Below the pieces are notes generated by a model. It was not told where the DNA came from. It did no database searches and saw only the letters and a list, made by a program, of their open reading frames with translations. A program made the translations under genes and the position numbers. This document shows positions 33,219-41,908 of a stretch of DNA of 64,000 bases, one piece after another. Every line of letters starts with the position of its first letter. Position 1 is the stretch's first letter. The DNA comes from Natrinema salinisoli (lineage in GTDB: Archaea > Halobacteriota > Halobacteria > Halobacteriales > Natrialbaceae). The stretch covers positions 4,126,308 through 4,190,307 of the forward strand of contig NZ_CP084469.1 in assembly GCF_020405205.1 (NCBI RefSeq). Reading direction: 5' to 3'.

Positions 33219-33899
33219 TCAGCGGTTCGGTGCGTCCAGTTCCCCGTCATCCCGTTGCCGGATGGTGAACGCCAGCGAGACGATCCACCCGGAGAAGGCA
33301 ACGGAGACGACGAACTCGGGGACAGCGAACCACGCGCTGCTAGTGGCCGTCCCGCCAACCGAGAAGATCCATCCCAGCCAGGCGAGTGGGTGGACGTTTC
33401 CGAACCAGAACGACGCGATCGCGAGGCGGCTGTCCCCGGCCAGTGCGGCGCCGGTTCCGTAGACCCAGCTCGCGAACGGCGCGATCCCGAACACGGCCAG
33501 CGCGGCGACCCCGTGCAGACTCGTCTCGAGGTAAACCGCCGTGTGATCGAGGAAGAAAACCCCGACACCGATCATCCCGACGACCGCTAGTGCGAGCAAG
33601 GCGACGCCGAGGCGCTCGAGGGCGTTTCGACTCATGATCCAGGTTAGCCAGATGAAGGGGAATCCGAGAAGTCCGCTGAGGATCAGTCCGCCGTTGAATA
33701 TCGGGAAGGTCGGGGCGCCGTATCGACCCATGTCCGAGAGCGCTTTCCCCTGCCAGGTGAACGTCTCGGGTGGAGCGACGAGCGTCGCGAGGAGGATCGC
33801 ACCCAGCGAGACGAGCGCCGCGGCGATTCCACAGTACGTCGCGATCCGCTTCTGATTAGCGGTCCCCCGGTACGTTGCGATCCGTTTCTGATTAGCCAT
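33219..33899 (-). CDS. DUF998 family membrane protein with duplicated N-terminus
   Basis: The 226-residue product has six predicted transmembrane helices (from GIAAALVSLGAILLATLV onward) and family features such as GKALSDMGRYGAPTFPIFNGGLILSG (read around residues 44-70) and FWFGNVHPLAWLGW. The role of DUF998 proteins is unknown. The first 24 residues are a tandem duplication: ANQKRIATYRG followed by TANQKRIATYCG, encoded by two 36-bp repeats at 33828-33899. The start at 33899 begins with the first copy. The duplication places no new stop or frameshift, so the gene remains intact. Confidence 0.83.
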   Translation of the reverse strand: MANQKRIATYRGTANQKRIATYCGIAAALVSLGAILLATLVAPPETFTWQGKALSDMGRYGAPTFPIFNGGLILSGLLGFPFIWLTWIMSRNALERLGVALLALAVVGMIGVGVFFLDHTAVYLETSLHGVAALAVFGIAPFASWVYGTGAALAGDSRLAIASFWFGNVHPLAWLGWIFSVGGTATSSAWFAVPEFVVSVAFSGWIVSLAFTIRQRDDGELDAPNR

Positions 33900-34010
33900 G
33901 CCACTGATTCGAGTGTGCTTGTGTATCAAAGTGACTGTTTTGAATACTGACCGAATCGACGCGTTACGAGAGGGGGAGGACGGGTCTCGAGCGGGTGCGT
34001 CGCCGGTTGA

Positions 34011-35183
34011 TCAGTCAGCCCCGGCAGCGGTTGCGTCGGCGTCCTCGTCGAGCTCCTCGCGGTGATCCGCGGGGAACCACGCGAGGTCGTGGTCGGCGGT
34101 GACGCGCACGCCGACGCGCTCGTCGAGGTTGATCCGATCGGAGTGGTTGTGCATGCACTCGATGGTTTCGCCGCCGTCGAGCTCGACGCGGTAGAGGACG
34201 GTCGGACCGAGGTATCGTCGGTAGACGACGCGGCCGTCGGCCTCGGATTCCTCGGCGGGGTAGGCCGTCACGTCGTCCGGACGCACGAGCAGGTCGACGG
34301 CGGTGCCGTCGTACTGGTGGGCGAGCCCGTTGACGTCGCCGCGGAGCACGCGCCCGAGCGCGGTGTCGACGTGGTCGCCGCGGACGTCGCCGGAGAGGAA
34401 ACTGGCGTGACCGAGGAAGCCGGCGACGAACCGGGATTCCGGTTGCTGGAACACCTGCTGTGGGGTATCGATCTGTTCAATGTCTCCGTCGCTCATCACG
34501 GCGACTCGATCGGAGATCGACAGCGCTTCCTCCTGATCGTGTGTGACGGAGACGGCGGTGACGCCGGTCTCCTTGATGATCCGCCGGACCTCCTCGCGCA
34601 TCTCGACCCGCAGATCGACGTCCAGATTTGAGAACGGCTCGTCGAGCAACAGCATCTCCGGTTCGGGGGCCAGCGACCGCGCGAGGGCGATCCGCTGTTG
34701 TTGTCCACCCGAGAGTTCGTCTGGATAGTCCTCGCCGTGATCCGCGAGGCCGACCAGCTCGAGGAGGTCGTCGACGTGGTCGTCGCGGTCTGCCTCGTTC
34801 CAGTCTTGCAGCCCGAAGGCGATGTTCTCGCGGGCAGTCAGGTGGGGAAAGAGCGCGAAGTCCTGGAAGACGACACCGACGCCCCGCTCCTCGGGCGGTA
34901 CGAAGCGACCCTCACCGGCGACGGTCTCGTCCTGGAGCCGGACTCGTCCGGTATCGGGTTTCTCCAGCCCGGCGATCAGCCGGAGCGTCGTGGTCTTGCC
35001 ACAGCCCGACGGACCGAGTAGCGTCAGAATCTCGCCGTCGCGGACGGACAGTGACAGGTCGCCGATGACGTCTTCGCTGCCGAAGCCCTTCGCGATTCCG
35101 TCGAGTTCGAGAACGGGGTCTCCAGTCGCCGGTTCTCGATCCCTTCCTTCGGCCGTCGTCGTGAGTAGTTGTTCGCTCGCCAT
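34011..35183 (-). CDS. ABC transporter ATP-binding protein, FbpC/PotA-like
   Basis: The 390-residue ATPase has Walker A GPSGCGKTT (about residues 58-66), Q-loop FQDFALFPHLT, signature LSGGQQQRIALARSL, Walker B MLLLDEPFSNLD and the switch His in SVTHDQEEAL. A C-terminal TOBE-type region (about 255-375) contains LLVRPDDVTAYP and TIECMHNHS. The overall match is closest to ferric-iron (FbpC) or spermidine/molybdate-type importers. No permease or substrate-binding gene is adjacent, so it is an orphan or serves a transporter encoded elsewhere. A DtxR-like palindrome between its TATA box and start supports an iron role. Assignment to ABC ATPase is certain; substrate is inference. Confidence 0.88.
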   Translation of the reverse strand: MASEQLLTTTAEGRDREPATGDPVLELDGIAKGFGSEDVIGDLSLSVRDGEILTLLGPSGCGKTTTLRLIAGLEKPDTGRVRLQDETVAGEGRFVPPEERGVGVVFQDFALFPHLTARENIAFGLQDWNEADRDDHVDDLLELVGLADHGEDYPDELSGGQQQRIALARSLAPEPEMLLLDEPFSNLDVDLRVEMREEVRRIIKETGVTAVSVTHDQEEALSISDRVAVMSDGDIEQIDTPQQVFQQPESRFVAGFLGHASFLSGDVRGDHVDTALGRVLRGDVNGLAHQYDGTAVDLLVRPDDVTAYPAEESEADGRVVYRRYLGPTVLYRVELDGGETIECMHNHSDRINLDERVGVRVTADHDLAWFPADHREELDEDADATAAGAD

Positions 35184-35217
35184 GAATCGACTCCGGCGTC
35201 TGCCGCCGTCTATTCCC

Positions 35218-35233
35218 TTTAGGCGTGCCTAAA
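35218..35233. promoter_or_regulatory. Iron-box-like operator of the ABC ATPase gene
   Basis: TTTAGGC-GT-GCCTAAA is a 16-base palindrome with 7-bp arms. On the minus strand it lies directly after the TATA box (35237-35245) and overlaps the expected transcription start, an ideal place for repression. TTAGG/CCTAA arms resemble DtxR/SirR-type iron operators. The right half recurs exactly at 19809-19818 before korA. Confidence 0.6.
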
Positions 35234-35236
35234 ACA

Positions 35237-35245
35237 CTTATAATT
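35237..35245 (-). promoter_or_regulatory. TATA box of the ABC ATPase gene
   Basis: On the minus strand this reads AATTATAAG, a strong archaeal TATA element, centred about 58 bases before the ATG at 35183. Confidence 0.6.
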
Positions 35246-35296
35246 GCCGATCCGGTCCCAACCGCCGGGAGCGAAGCGGGAACTCGTCGGGGATGA

Positions 35297-35314
35297 GCAA
35301 ACCCTCCGGTTTGC
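35297..35314. repeat. Short intergenic palindrome
   Basis: GCAAACC-CTCC-GGTTTGC is a perfect 7-bp stem with a 4-base loop. It lies among GAGCGAAGCGAG-type sequence often repeated between haloarchaeal genes, and may act as a terminator or be a dispersed repeat. Confidence 0.5.
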
Positions 35315-35376
35315 GATGTTCGACGAATCCACGACTGAACGAGCGAAGCGAGGTGAAGGAGTGGACTCGTCGGGAG

Positions 35377-35847
35377 CTACAGTTCGACGCCGCTCGGAAT
35401 CAGACTGTGCTGACGGAGGAGACTGCCCTCCTCGTCGTAGACGAGAAAGGTCCCTTTGTCGTAAGTGACGAACGAGTCGCCATCGAGTGTGAGTGCCACC
35501 TCGTACCGGCCCTCGTCGTCGCCGGCGTCCTCCCCGTAGCCTCGAGCCGCTCGGATGAACTGGAGGACGTCCTCGGCGTCCTCGTTGAGTTCGAGGATGA
35601 ACTCGCCGGTGACGCGGTTGGTCACGCTCACTACTCCCGTGGTATCGTTCCCGAGCGGCCCCTGGAGACGAAGGGCGACGTCCGTTTCGCTCGCGTCGAG
35701 AACGTTCCCGTCGGGACCAGTCAGGCGCTCGCGGAGCAGCGTCGCTGGGCCGGTGAAATCGATCGATACAGCGGGTTTCTGGGGTTCGCCGCCGGTTTCG
35801 ACCCAGTCGATATTGGTAACGTCTAACGTGAAGTGCTCGCGCCTCAT
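35377..35847 (-). CDS. DUF5793 family protein
   Basis: The 156-residue product matches a haloarchaea-only family: RREHFTLDVTNIDWVE at the start, KPAVSIDFTGPATLLRERLTGPDG in the first third, then ETDVALRLQGPLGND and GVVSVTNRVTGEFILELN. It is an all-beta-leaning soluble protein with no cysteines, signal or membrane segments. The ATG at 35847 is chosen because it starts the family-conserved sequence; the frame extends 15 codons further without conserved features. It is divergent from the pilB gene. Function unknown. Confidence 0.82.
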   Translation of the reverse strand: MRREHFTLDVTNIDWVETGGEPQKPAVSIDFTGPATLLRERLTGPDGNVLDASETDVALRLQGPLGNDTTGVVSVTNRVTGEFILELNEDAEDVLQFIRAARGYGEDAGDDEGRYEVALTLDGDSFVTYDKGTFLVYDEEGSLLRQHSLIPSGVEL

Positions 35848-36016
35848 TCCGTACGTCGTCCTTCGGACTCCCGCAGTATGAACGTAACGCACGACGGATA
35901 CCGCCCGAGAGGGACGTCATCGAACCAGACGACCGCGCCCGGTCGCCGATCGGGGCGTCGGTCGGCCATCCCATTTATGCCGATTGCGTCCGGAGGTGTC
36001 ACGAAACCTGTACGCA

Positions 36017-37915
36017 ATGGACCCACCACCATCCACCGAGTCGGACGCGGATCGAGACGGTACCCTCGGACGCGATAGCGGAGCCGACGGGTCCGCTCGA
36101 GACGAGGCGGCCCCCGCAGCCGACACCGAGTCGACACCGGCCTCCGACGGCGATCCGACGGCGGCCGTCGACACCGAGTCGAATTCGGCCGCGTCCGGTG
36201 GTCCACAGGGCGAGTCGACGATCGACGCCGTTCGACGCGCCGTTCGACGTGTCGTCGAAACGGTCCGCGGCTCGACCGTCGATATCGACGACTACGATCC
36301 GGACGCTCACGGGCCGCTGGTCACGTTCGACGGCCCGGACGGTCTCGAGGAAGTCGACCGCTACTGGGTCGACGCCCCGTTTTCGTTCGTTTCGATCGGC
36401 TACGATCACGACGCCAACGAACACCGGTATCACACCGTCGAACCGACGCTCAGCGAGGACGAGACGGTCCTGCTCGAGGCGCTGTTCGAAGACGTTCGCG
36501 ATCCCCTGCTGTACCGCGAGGACGAGGGTGGCGACATCGAGACGCTGCTCCGAGAGACGATCCGCGATGCCCTCGAGCGATACGGGGCCGAGCTCGAGAC
36601 GGCGACGTTCTACCGCCTATTCTATTACATCTACCGGGATTTCCGGGGATACGGGCCGCTCGATCCGATCATGCGCGATCCGCACGTCGAGGACGTCTCC
36701 TGTGACGGCTACGATCTGCCGATCTTCGTCTACCACGACGAGTACACCGACATCGAGACGTCGGTGTCCTTCGGGAAGACCGATCTCGACCGGTTCGTCG
36801 TTCGGCTGGCCCAGCACTCCGGCCGGCACATCTCCATCGGCGATCCGATGGTCGAGACGACGTTGCCCGACGGCTCGCGTGCCGAACTCGCGCTGGGAGA
36901 AGAGGTGACGCCCCGGGGATCGGCCTTCACGATCCGAAAGTACGCAGAGGATCCGTTTACGCCGATCGATCTGCTCGAGTACGGCACGTTCAACGTCGAG
37001 CAGTTGGCGTACCTCTGGCTCGCGATCGAGCACAACAAGAGCCTGCTCTTCGCGGGCGGCACTGCGTCGGGGAAGACCACGAGCATGAACGCCATCTCGA
37101 TGTTCATTCCGCCGCGGTCGAAGGTGGTCACGATCGAGGATACCCGCGAGCTCCAGCTCTCCCACGACAACTGGCTCTCGTCGATCACGCGCGAGCGCCT
37201 CCACGAGGGCACGGACGTGACGATGTACGACCTGCTTCGCTCCGCGCTTCGCCACCGACCGGAGTACATCGTCGTCGGGGAGGTCCGCGGCGAGGAGGCG
37301 ATGACCCTCTTCCAGGCGATGAACACCGGTCACACCACTTACTCGACGATGCACGCGGATTCGGTGCAGACGGCGATCAACCGGCTCGAGAACGAGCCGA
37401 TCAACGTGCCCCGGTCGATGGTACAGAGCCTCGATATCCTCTCGATTCAGACGCTGACCCGGTCGGGTGACCAGCGCGTGCGCCGGAACAAGGTCCTCGC
37501 CGAGATCGAGGGCGTCGACCAGCGGACCGGCGAACTCGATTACTCGACCGCCTACACCTGGGACGGCGAGACCGACAGCTTCCGGAGTTCGGGCAGTCAG
37601 GTTCTCACCGAAATCCGCGACGAACGAGGCTGGAGCCAGAAGGAACTGCTGACCGAAGTCGAGAACCGCGAACGATTCCTCGAGTACCTCCGTGCGAACG
37701 GGATCGACGACTACCAGCGATTCACCGCGATGGTCAACGAGTACTACAGCGATCCGGATCGCGTCCTCGAGACGATCGCGGACGACGAGACCGGGACCAA
37801 AGTCGATCGCGAACGCGGAGAGACGGTCGAACGCGAGCACGAAGGGACGGTCGAACGCGGGCACGGGGCGACGACCGAACTCGAGACCGGAGACGACGCA
37901 CCTCGAGAGCGATGA
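36017..37915 (+). CDS. pilB: Type IV pilus/secretion ATPase, PilB family
   Basis: This hexameric ATPase powers assembly of type IV pilins. The 632-residue product starts with a long acidic, disordered region (about 1-85) and then the conserved N-domain (LFYYIYRDFRGYGPLDPIMRDPHVEDVS over residues near 205-232). Walker A is GGTASGKTT (about 347-355), Asp box VTIEDTRELQL, Walker B IVVGEVRGEEA and His box GHTTYSTMHADS. The open frame begins at a TTG; I chose the ATG at 36017 because the TATA-like CATTTATGCC at 35972-35981 would place the transcript start between the two. The C-terminal 35 residues are charged and repetitive. The next gene overlaps it by 4 bases. Confidence 0.93.
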   Translation: MDPPPSTESDADRDGTLGRDSGADGSARDEAAPAADTESTPASDGDPTAAVDTESNSAASGGPQGESTIDAVRRAVRRVVETVRGSTVDIDDYDPDAHGPLVTFDGPDGLEEVDRYWVDAPFSFVSIGYDHDANEHRYHTVEPTLSEDETVLLEALFEDVRDPLLYREDEGGDIETLLRETIRDALERYGAELETATFYRLFYYIYRDFRGYGPLDPIMRDPHVEDVSCDGYDLPIFVYHDEYTDIETSVSFGKTDLDRFVVRLAQHSGRHISIGDPMVETTLPDGSRAELALGEEVTPRGSAFTIRKYAEDPFTPIDLLEYGTFNVEQLAYLWLAIEHNKSLLFAGGTASGKTTSMNAISMFIPPRSKVVTIEDTRELQLSHDNWLSSITRERLHEGTDVTMYDLLRSALRHRPEYIVVGEVRGEEAMTLFQAMNTGHTTYSTMHADSVQTAINRLENEPINVPRSMVQSLDILSIQTLTRSGDQRVRRNKVLAEIEGVDQRTGELDYSTAYTWDGETDSFRSSGSQVLTEIRDERGWSQKELLTEVENRERFLEYLRANGIDDYQRFTAMVNEYYSDPDRVLETIADDETGTKVDRERGETVEREHEGTVERGHGATTELETGDDAPRER

Positions 37916-39987
37916 GGCTCGTAACCGTCGTTCCGCTGCTCGGTGCGGCGCTGCTCTGTGTCCCCCTCGTCCTCGCGAGATACTCGACTCGGCTCGAGCG
38001 CGTCCTGTACCGGGTGTCGATCCGAGCCTTCGGTAGCTACGTCGACGCGCTCCGGGACGAGTGGTCCGGGAAGAAGGCGACGTTGCGGGCCGCACACGCC
38101 CCGACGACGGTACGGGAATACGGATCGGTGACGTTGCTCTACACCGTTCTCGCCGTCCTCGTCGGGGCAGTGTTCGGACTCTACGCCATCTGGGGGCTCC
38201 TGGAACTGCTCTCGGTCGACCCCGAGACGATGCGAGAGGCGCTGCCAGGGTTCCTCGAGTTCATCGCCGGGATCGGGGGCGTGCCGACGCTGTCGCTCGG
38301 CGAACTCGTCGTCCTGTTGCTCGGTTCCTCGCTCACGGTAGGAGCCGTGGCCGGCGGTGGGACCTACTGGCTTCGATGGTGGTACCCGAGCTACGTCGCC
38401 GACGGCCGAGCCCGCCGAATCGAGGCGGGGTTGCCGGCGACGGTCGCGTTCGTCTACGCGCTCTCGAAGAGCGGCATGGCGTTCCCGACGGTCGTCAGGA
38501 TCGTCGCCGCGCAGGAGGACACCTACGGCGAGGCCGCCGCGGAGTTCTCCGTCGCGGTCCGTCAGATGGACACCTTCGGGACCGACGTCATCACTGCCCT
38601 CCAGACGATGGGGCGTCGCTCGCCGAGCCCGCAGTTCCGCGAGTTCACCGAGAACCTGGTCAGCGTCCTCCAGAGCGGACAGGGGCTCTCCGAGTTCCTC
38701 GAGCGCCAGTACCAGGATTACCGCGAGGAAGCCGAGTCCCAACAGCAGAGCATCCTCGACCTGCTCGCGACGCTGGCCGAAGCCTACGTCACGGTGCTGG
38801 TCGCGGGCCCGCTCTTTCTCATCACCATCCTCGTCGTGATCGGCATCGCGGCCGGCGACACGTTCGGGCAGTTACAGGTCATCGTCTACGTGCTCTTGCC
38901 CGTCGCGAACGTCGGGTTCATGGTGTACCTGAGCATGGTGACGGACAAGCTCGACCCCAGTAACGGGGTCGACGGGGAACCGGACGCGATCGACCCGCCC
39001 GCCGCGGATCGACCGGACCGAACCGCGGCCGCCGCCAGCAACGGACCGGGACCGCGCCCGCATCCGAACGTCGAACGGGTCCGGTACTTCCGTCGGCTGC
39101 AGGGCGTCCGCGAGCGCTTCGGCCACCCCATTCGGACGCTCGTCGAGCGCCCGTCGCTCACGCTCGTCGTAACCCTCCCGATCGTCCTCGCGGCGATCGC
39201 GGGTCGGGTTCCCGCCGCGCTCGAGGGGGGATTCGACGTCACTGCCGTCGACGACACCGTCGCCGTCGGTGCGTTCGGAGCGTTCTCCGTTTTCGCGATT
39301 GCGTACGAACTCCATCGGCGGCGGCTCGAGGCGATCGAGGCCGCCGTGCCGGACCTGCTCGATCGCCTCGCCAGCGTCAACGAGGCCGGACTGTCGATCG
39401 TCTCGGCGGTCGATCGGGTTCGGGATTCGGATCTCGGCCCGCTCAGCGCCGAGCTCGACCGCGTCTGGGCCGACGTCCAGTGGGGTGCGGATCTCCAGAC
39501 CGCACTTCGGCGGTTGGGGGCACGCGTGGGGACTCGATCGATCGCCCGCGTGGTCACGCTCCTCACCGAGTCGATGAACGCGAGCGGGAATCTCGCGACC
39601 ACGCTCCGGATCGCCGCGCGACAGGCGGCGGCCGACCGCCGGCTCGAGCGCGAGCGCAGACAGGCGATGCTCGAGTACATGGTCGTCGTCTACGTCTCGT
39701 TTCTGGTCTTCCTCTTCATTATCGGTGTGCTCGCGGGCTACCTGCTTCCGAACCTTCCGACCGGCGGGGCGGAACTGGCAGCCGGCTCCGGCGTCGACGA
39801 ACTGGGCGGACTCTCCGCCGCGGATGCCGACGCCTACGCGACGCTTTTCTATCACGCGACGCTCGTGCAGGGCTCGCTCTCGGGACTGATCGCCGGCCAG
39901 CTGAGCACCGGCGACATCAGAGCGGGCGCGAAACACGCCGCCGTCATGATCGGACTCTCCGTGCTCCTCTTCGCGCTCCTCGTGTGA
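37912..39987 (+). CDS. pilC: Type IV pilus membrane platform protein, PilC/TadC family
   Basis: PilC is the polytopic membrane partner of PilB. The 691-residue product has two T2SSF (GspF-like) domains, at about residues 165-300 (LPATVAFVYALSKSGMAFPTV) and 470-600 (AVPDLLDRLASVNEAGLSIVSAV), each followed by strongly hydrophobic helices; about nine membrane segments in all. A charged cytosolic linker (about 345-390) contains a Pro/Asp-rich stretch. The ATGA overlap with pilB implies translational coupling. No prepilin gene with a type III signal peptide is adjacent, so the pilins are encoded elsewhere. Confidence 0.92.
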   Translation: MRLVTVVPLLGAALLCVPLVLARYSTRLERVLYRVSIRAFGSYVDALRDEWSGKKATLRAAHAPTTVREYGSVTLLYTVLAVLVGAVFGLYAIWGLLELLSVDPETMREALPGFLEFIAGIGGVPTLSLGELVVLLLGSSLTVGAVAGGGTYWLRWWYPSYVADGRARRIEAGLPATVAFVYALSKSGMAFPTVVRIVAAQEDTYGEAAAEFSVAVRQMDTFGTDVITALQTMGRRSPSPQFREFTENLVSVLQSGQGLSEFLERQYQDYREEAESQQQSILDLLATLAEAYVTVLVAGPLFLITILVVIGIAAGDTFGQLQVIVYVLLPVANVGFMVYLSMVTDKLDPSNGVDGEPDAIDPPAADRPDRTAAAASNGPGPRPHPNVERVRYFRRLQGVRERFGHPIRTLVERPSLTLVVTLPIVLAAIAGRVPAALEGGFDVTAVDDTVAVGAFGAFSVFAIAYELHRRRLEAIEAAVPDLLDRLASVNEAGLSIVSAVDRVRDSDLGPLSAELDRVWADVQWGADLQTALRRLGARVGTRSIARVVTLLTESMNASGNLATTLRIAARQAAADRRLERERRQAMLEYMVVVYVSFLVFLFIIGVLAGYLLPNLPTGGAELAAGSGVDELGGLSAADADAYATLFYHATLVQGSLSGLIAGQLSTGDIRAGAKHAAVMIGLSVLLFALLV

Positions 39988-40066
39988 GCGGGGGCCGCAC
40001 GTGCACCGGATTCGCCCCGCTCCCGATGTAGAAACCCTTTTGTCCGCGACGAGAGAATCCCCGGTG

Positions 40067-40190
40067 GGAAGCGCACGGCCGCAAATCCGACTGTGTCACC
40101 CGCTCTTCAGGGTGGCTTGGGATTGCGGAAGTGCACGGCGAGAGCCACCACTGTCGTACGACAGTGTCCACGCGCGGTCAGTGCGATTCC
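40067..40190 (+). ncRNA. Candidate structured RNA (H/ACA-like) upstream of rps15
   Basis: Two stem-loops follow one another. In the first, CCGCAAATCC (40079-40088) pairs with GGATTGCGG (40120-40128), and inside it CACCC (40097-40101) pairs with GGGTG (40110-40114), leaving an internal loop of 8 and 5 bases like a pseudouridylation pocket. In the second, CACTGT pairs with ACAGTG around CGTACG. Each stem-loop is preceded by GGAAG(C/T)GCACGGC (40067-40079 and 40127-40139). A clear ACA box and K-turn are not seen, so it could instead be a leader element controlling S15. Confidence 0.42.
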
Positions 40191-40201
40191 TATCCTCAAC
40201 A

Positions 40202-40675
40202 ATGGCACGAATGCACACCCGCCGTCGCGGCTCGTCCGGTTCGGACAAGCCGTCGGCAGACGAACCGCCGGAGTGGAGCGACGTCGACCCAGCAGACATC
40301 GAAGACCGGGTCGTCGAACTAGCCGAGCAGGGCCACGATCCCAGCCAGATCGGGATGAAGCTGCGTGACGAAGGCGTCACCGGTACGCCCGTTCCCGACG
40401 TCAAGCTGGCGACCGGGAAGAAGATCACCGAGATCCTCGAGGAGAACGACGCGCGAGCGGACATCCCCGAGGATCTCTGGAACCTGATGGAGCGCGCCGT
40501 GCGCCTGCGCGAGCACGTCCAGCGGAACCAGCAGGACTACCAGAACAAGCGCGCCCTGCAGAACACCGAAGCGAAGGTTCGCCGCCTGGTCAAATACTAC
40601 CGCGGCGACGAGCTCGAGCCGGACTTCACGTACACGCCCGAGTTCGCGAAGGAACTCATCGAAGACGCGGAGTAA
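40202..40675 (+). CDS. rps15: 30S ribosomal protein S15
   Basis: The 157-residue protein matches archaeal S15 (eukaryotic uS15): MARMHTRRRG-type N-terminus, the archaeal extension WSDVDPADIEDRVVELAEQG, then LPED-like IPEDLWNLMERAVRLREHV and TEAKVRRLVKYYR in the rRNA-binding helical bundle. It begins a conserved archaeal cluster (rps15, a RecJ/DHH-like gene, pcc1, rps3ae). The next gene starts 6 bases after its stop. The mRNA leader may contain a structured RNA. The start at 40202 gives the family N-terminus; no Shine-Dalgarno sequence precedes it. Confidence 0.96.
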   Translation: MARMHTRRRGSSGSDKPSADEPPEWSDVDPADIEDRVVELAEQGHDPSQIGMKLRDEGVTGTPVPDVKLATGKKITEILEENDARADIPEDLWNLMERAVRLREHVQRNQQDYQNKRALQNTEAKVRRLVKYYRGDELEPDFTYTPEFAKELIEDAE

Positions 40676-40681
40676 CGTCAC

Positions 40682-41908
40682 ATGTCCACCGAGGGTCGAT
40701 CCGCCGAGCCGGTGTCCGCCACGAGCGCGCTCGAGAGCGCCGGCTTCGTCCGCCTCGTCGCCCGCGCCGACGGCGACGGGCTCGCCGCGAGCGGCCTCAT
40801 CGCGAGCGCCCTCGCAGAGCGGGAGACGCCGTTTCAGGTGACTATCGGTCGGACGATCGCGGAGCGATCCGCACGCGTCGACCCACCGACGAACGAGGAC
40901 GACCGGACGATCGTCGTCGGGGCGGCCGACGCGGCCGCCGATACCGACGACGTGATTCGGCTCGCAGCGACCGACCGACCCGCCACGCTCGAGGCCGTCG
41001 ATCTCGTCCGCGAGATCGGCGGGACGCCGGATCCGGTGCTCGCACTGGCCGGCGTCGTCGCCGGCGGCAGCGAACCCGGTGCGGGCGAGAGCGAGTGGCT
41101 CCTCGAGACCGCGATCGAACGCGAACTCCTCGAGCAGCGACCGGGCGTCGCGGTACCGACTTCGGATCCGATCGACGGCGTCGCGCACTCGACGCGCCTG
41201 CGCGCGCCATGGTCTGGCGATATCGACGCGACTCGCGAGACGCTTTCGGACGCCGTCGACGGCAATTCCGACGCGCTTGACACGGAAGACCATCGAGCGA
41301 TCGGCTCGCTCGTCGCGCTCGACGCCGTCGGTGCCGACGAGGCGACCGACGCCACGGCGGAGTCGATCGGCCGGCTCCTTCGACCCTACGCCACACCCGA
41401 CCACGCCTTCGCGACGCTCGGCGGCTTCGCCGACGTACTCGAGGCGCTGGCACGGACCGAACCCGGCACCGGCACGGCACTCGCGATGGGACACGATGTC
41501 CGCGAGGCCGCACTCGACGTCTGGCGCGAACACGGCCGCCGCGCTCACGAGTCGCTCTCGAGTGCGTCGACCGGTCGCTACGACGGATTGTTCGTCGTCG
41601 ACGTCGACGACGGTCCCGTCGAAACGATCGCGACGATCGTGGCGGCCTCCCGGTCGCCGGAGCCAGTCGTCCTCGTCGTCGGACACGGCGAGGCGGCGCT
41701 CGCGACGCGCGAGGCCGACTCCCTCGGCACGACCGTCGAGGGCGTCGCTCGCGAAGTCGCCGGTGCGGCGCCTGAGACGGAACCGGTTTCCGAAGACGGC
41801 TCCGAGATCGGCGTCGAGTACGACGTCGGCCACCGGCGTGGCTACCTGCGATACGACCCGGACGTGGACGATTCGACCATCATCGCGGCAGTGAGGGAGT
41901 TCCGATGA
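40682..41908 (+). CDS. RecJ/DHH-superfamily protein with degenerate active site
   Basis: By position between rps15 and pcc1, and by overall layout, this 408-residue protein is the archaeal RecJ-like gene related to the GINS-associated nuclease. The N-terminus keeps ARADGDGLAASGLIASAL, equivalent to the family motif with D.DG, but the preceding His is replaced and no DHH triplet is found in the DHH domain. The C-terminal part (YDGLFVVDVDDGPVETIATIV through GHRRGYLRYDP) resembles the DHHA1 region with a weakened glycine-rich motif. It is probably catalytically impaired and may serve as a structural replication factor, like Cdc45. The stop overlaps the pcc1 start (ATGA). Confidence 0.75.
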   Translation: MSTEGRSAEPVSATSALESAGFVRLVARADGDGLAASGLIASALAERETPFQVTIGRTIAERSARVDPPTNEDDRTIVVGAADAAADTDDVIRLAATDRPATLEAVDLVREIGGTPDPVLALAGVVAGGSEPGAGESEWLLETAIERELLEQRPGVAVPTSDPIDGVAHSTRLRAPWSGDIDATRETLSDAVDGNSDALDTEDHRAIGSLVALDAVGADEATDATAESIGRLLRPYATPDHAFATLGGFADVLEALARTEPGTGTALAMGHDVREAALDVWREHGRRAHESLSSASTGRYDGLFVVDVDDGPVETIATIVAASRSPEPVVLVVGHGEAALATREADSLGTTVEGVAREVAGAAPETEPVSEDGSEIGVEYDVGHRRGYLRYDPDVDDSTIIAAVREFR

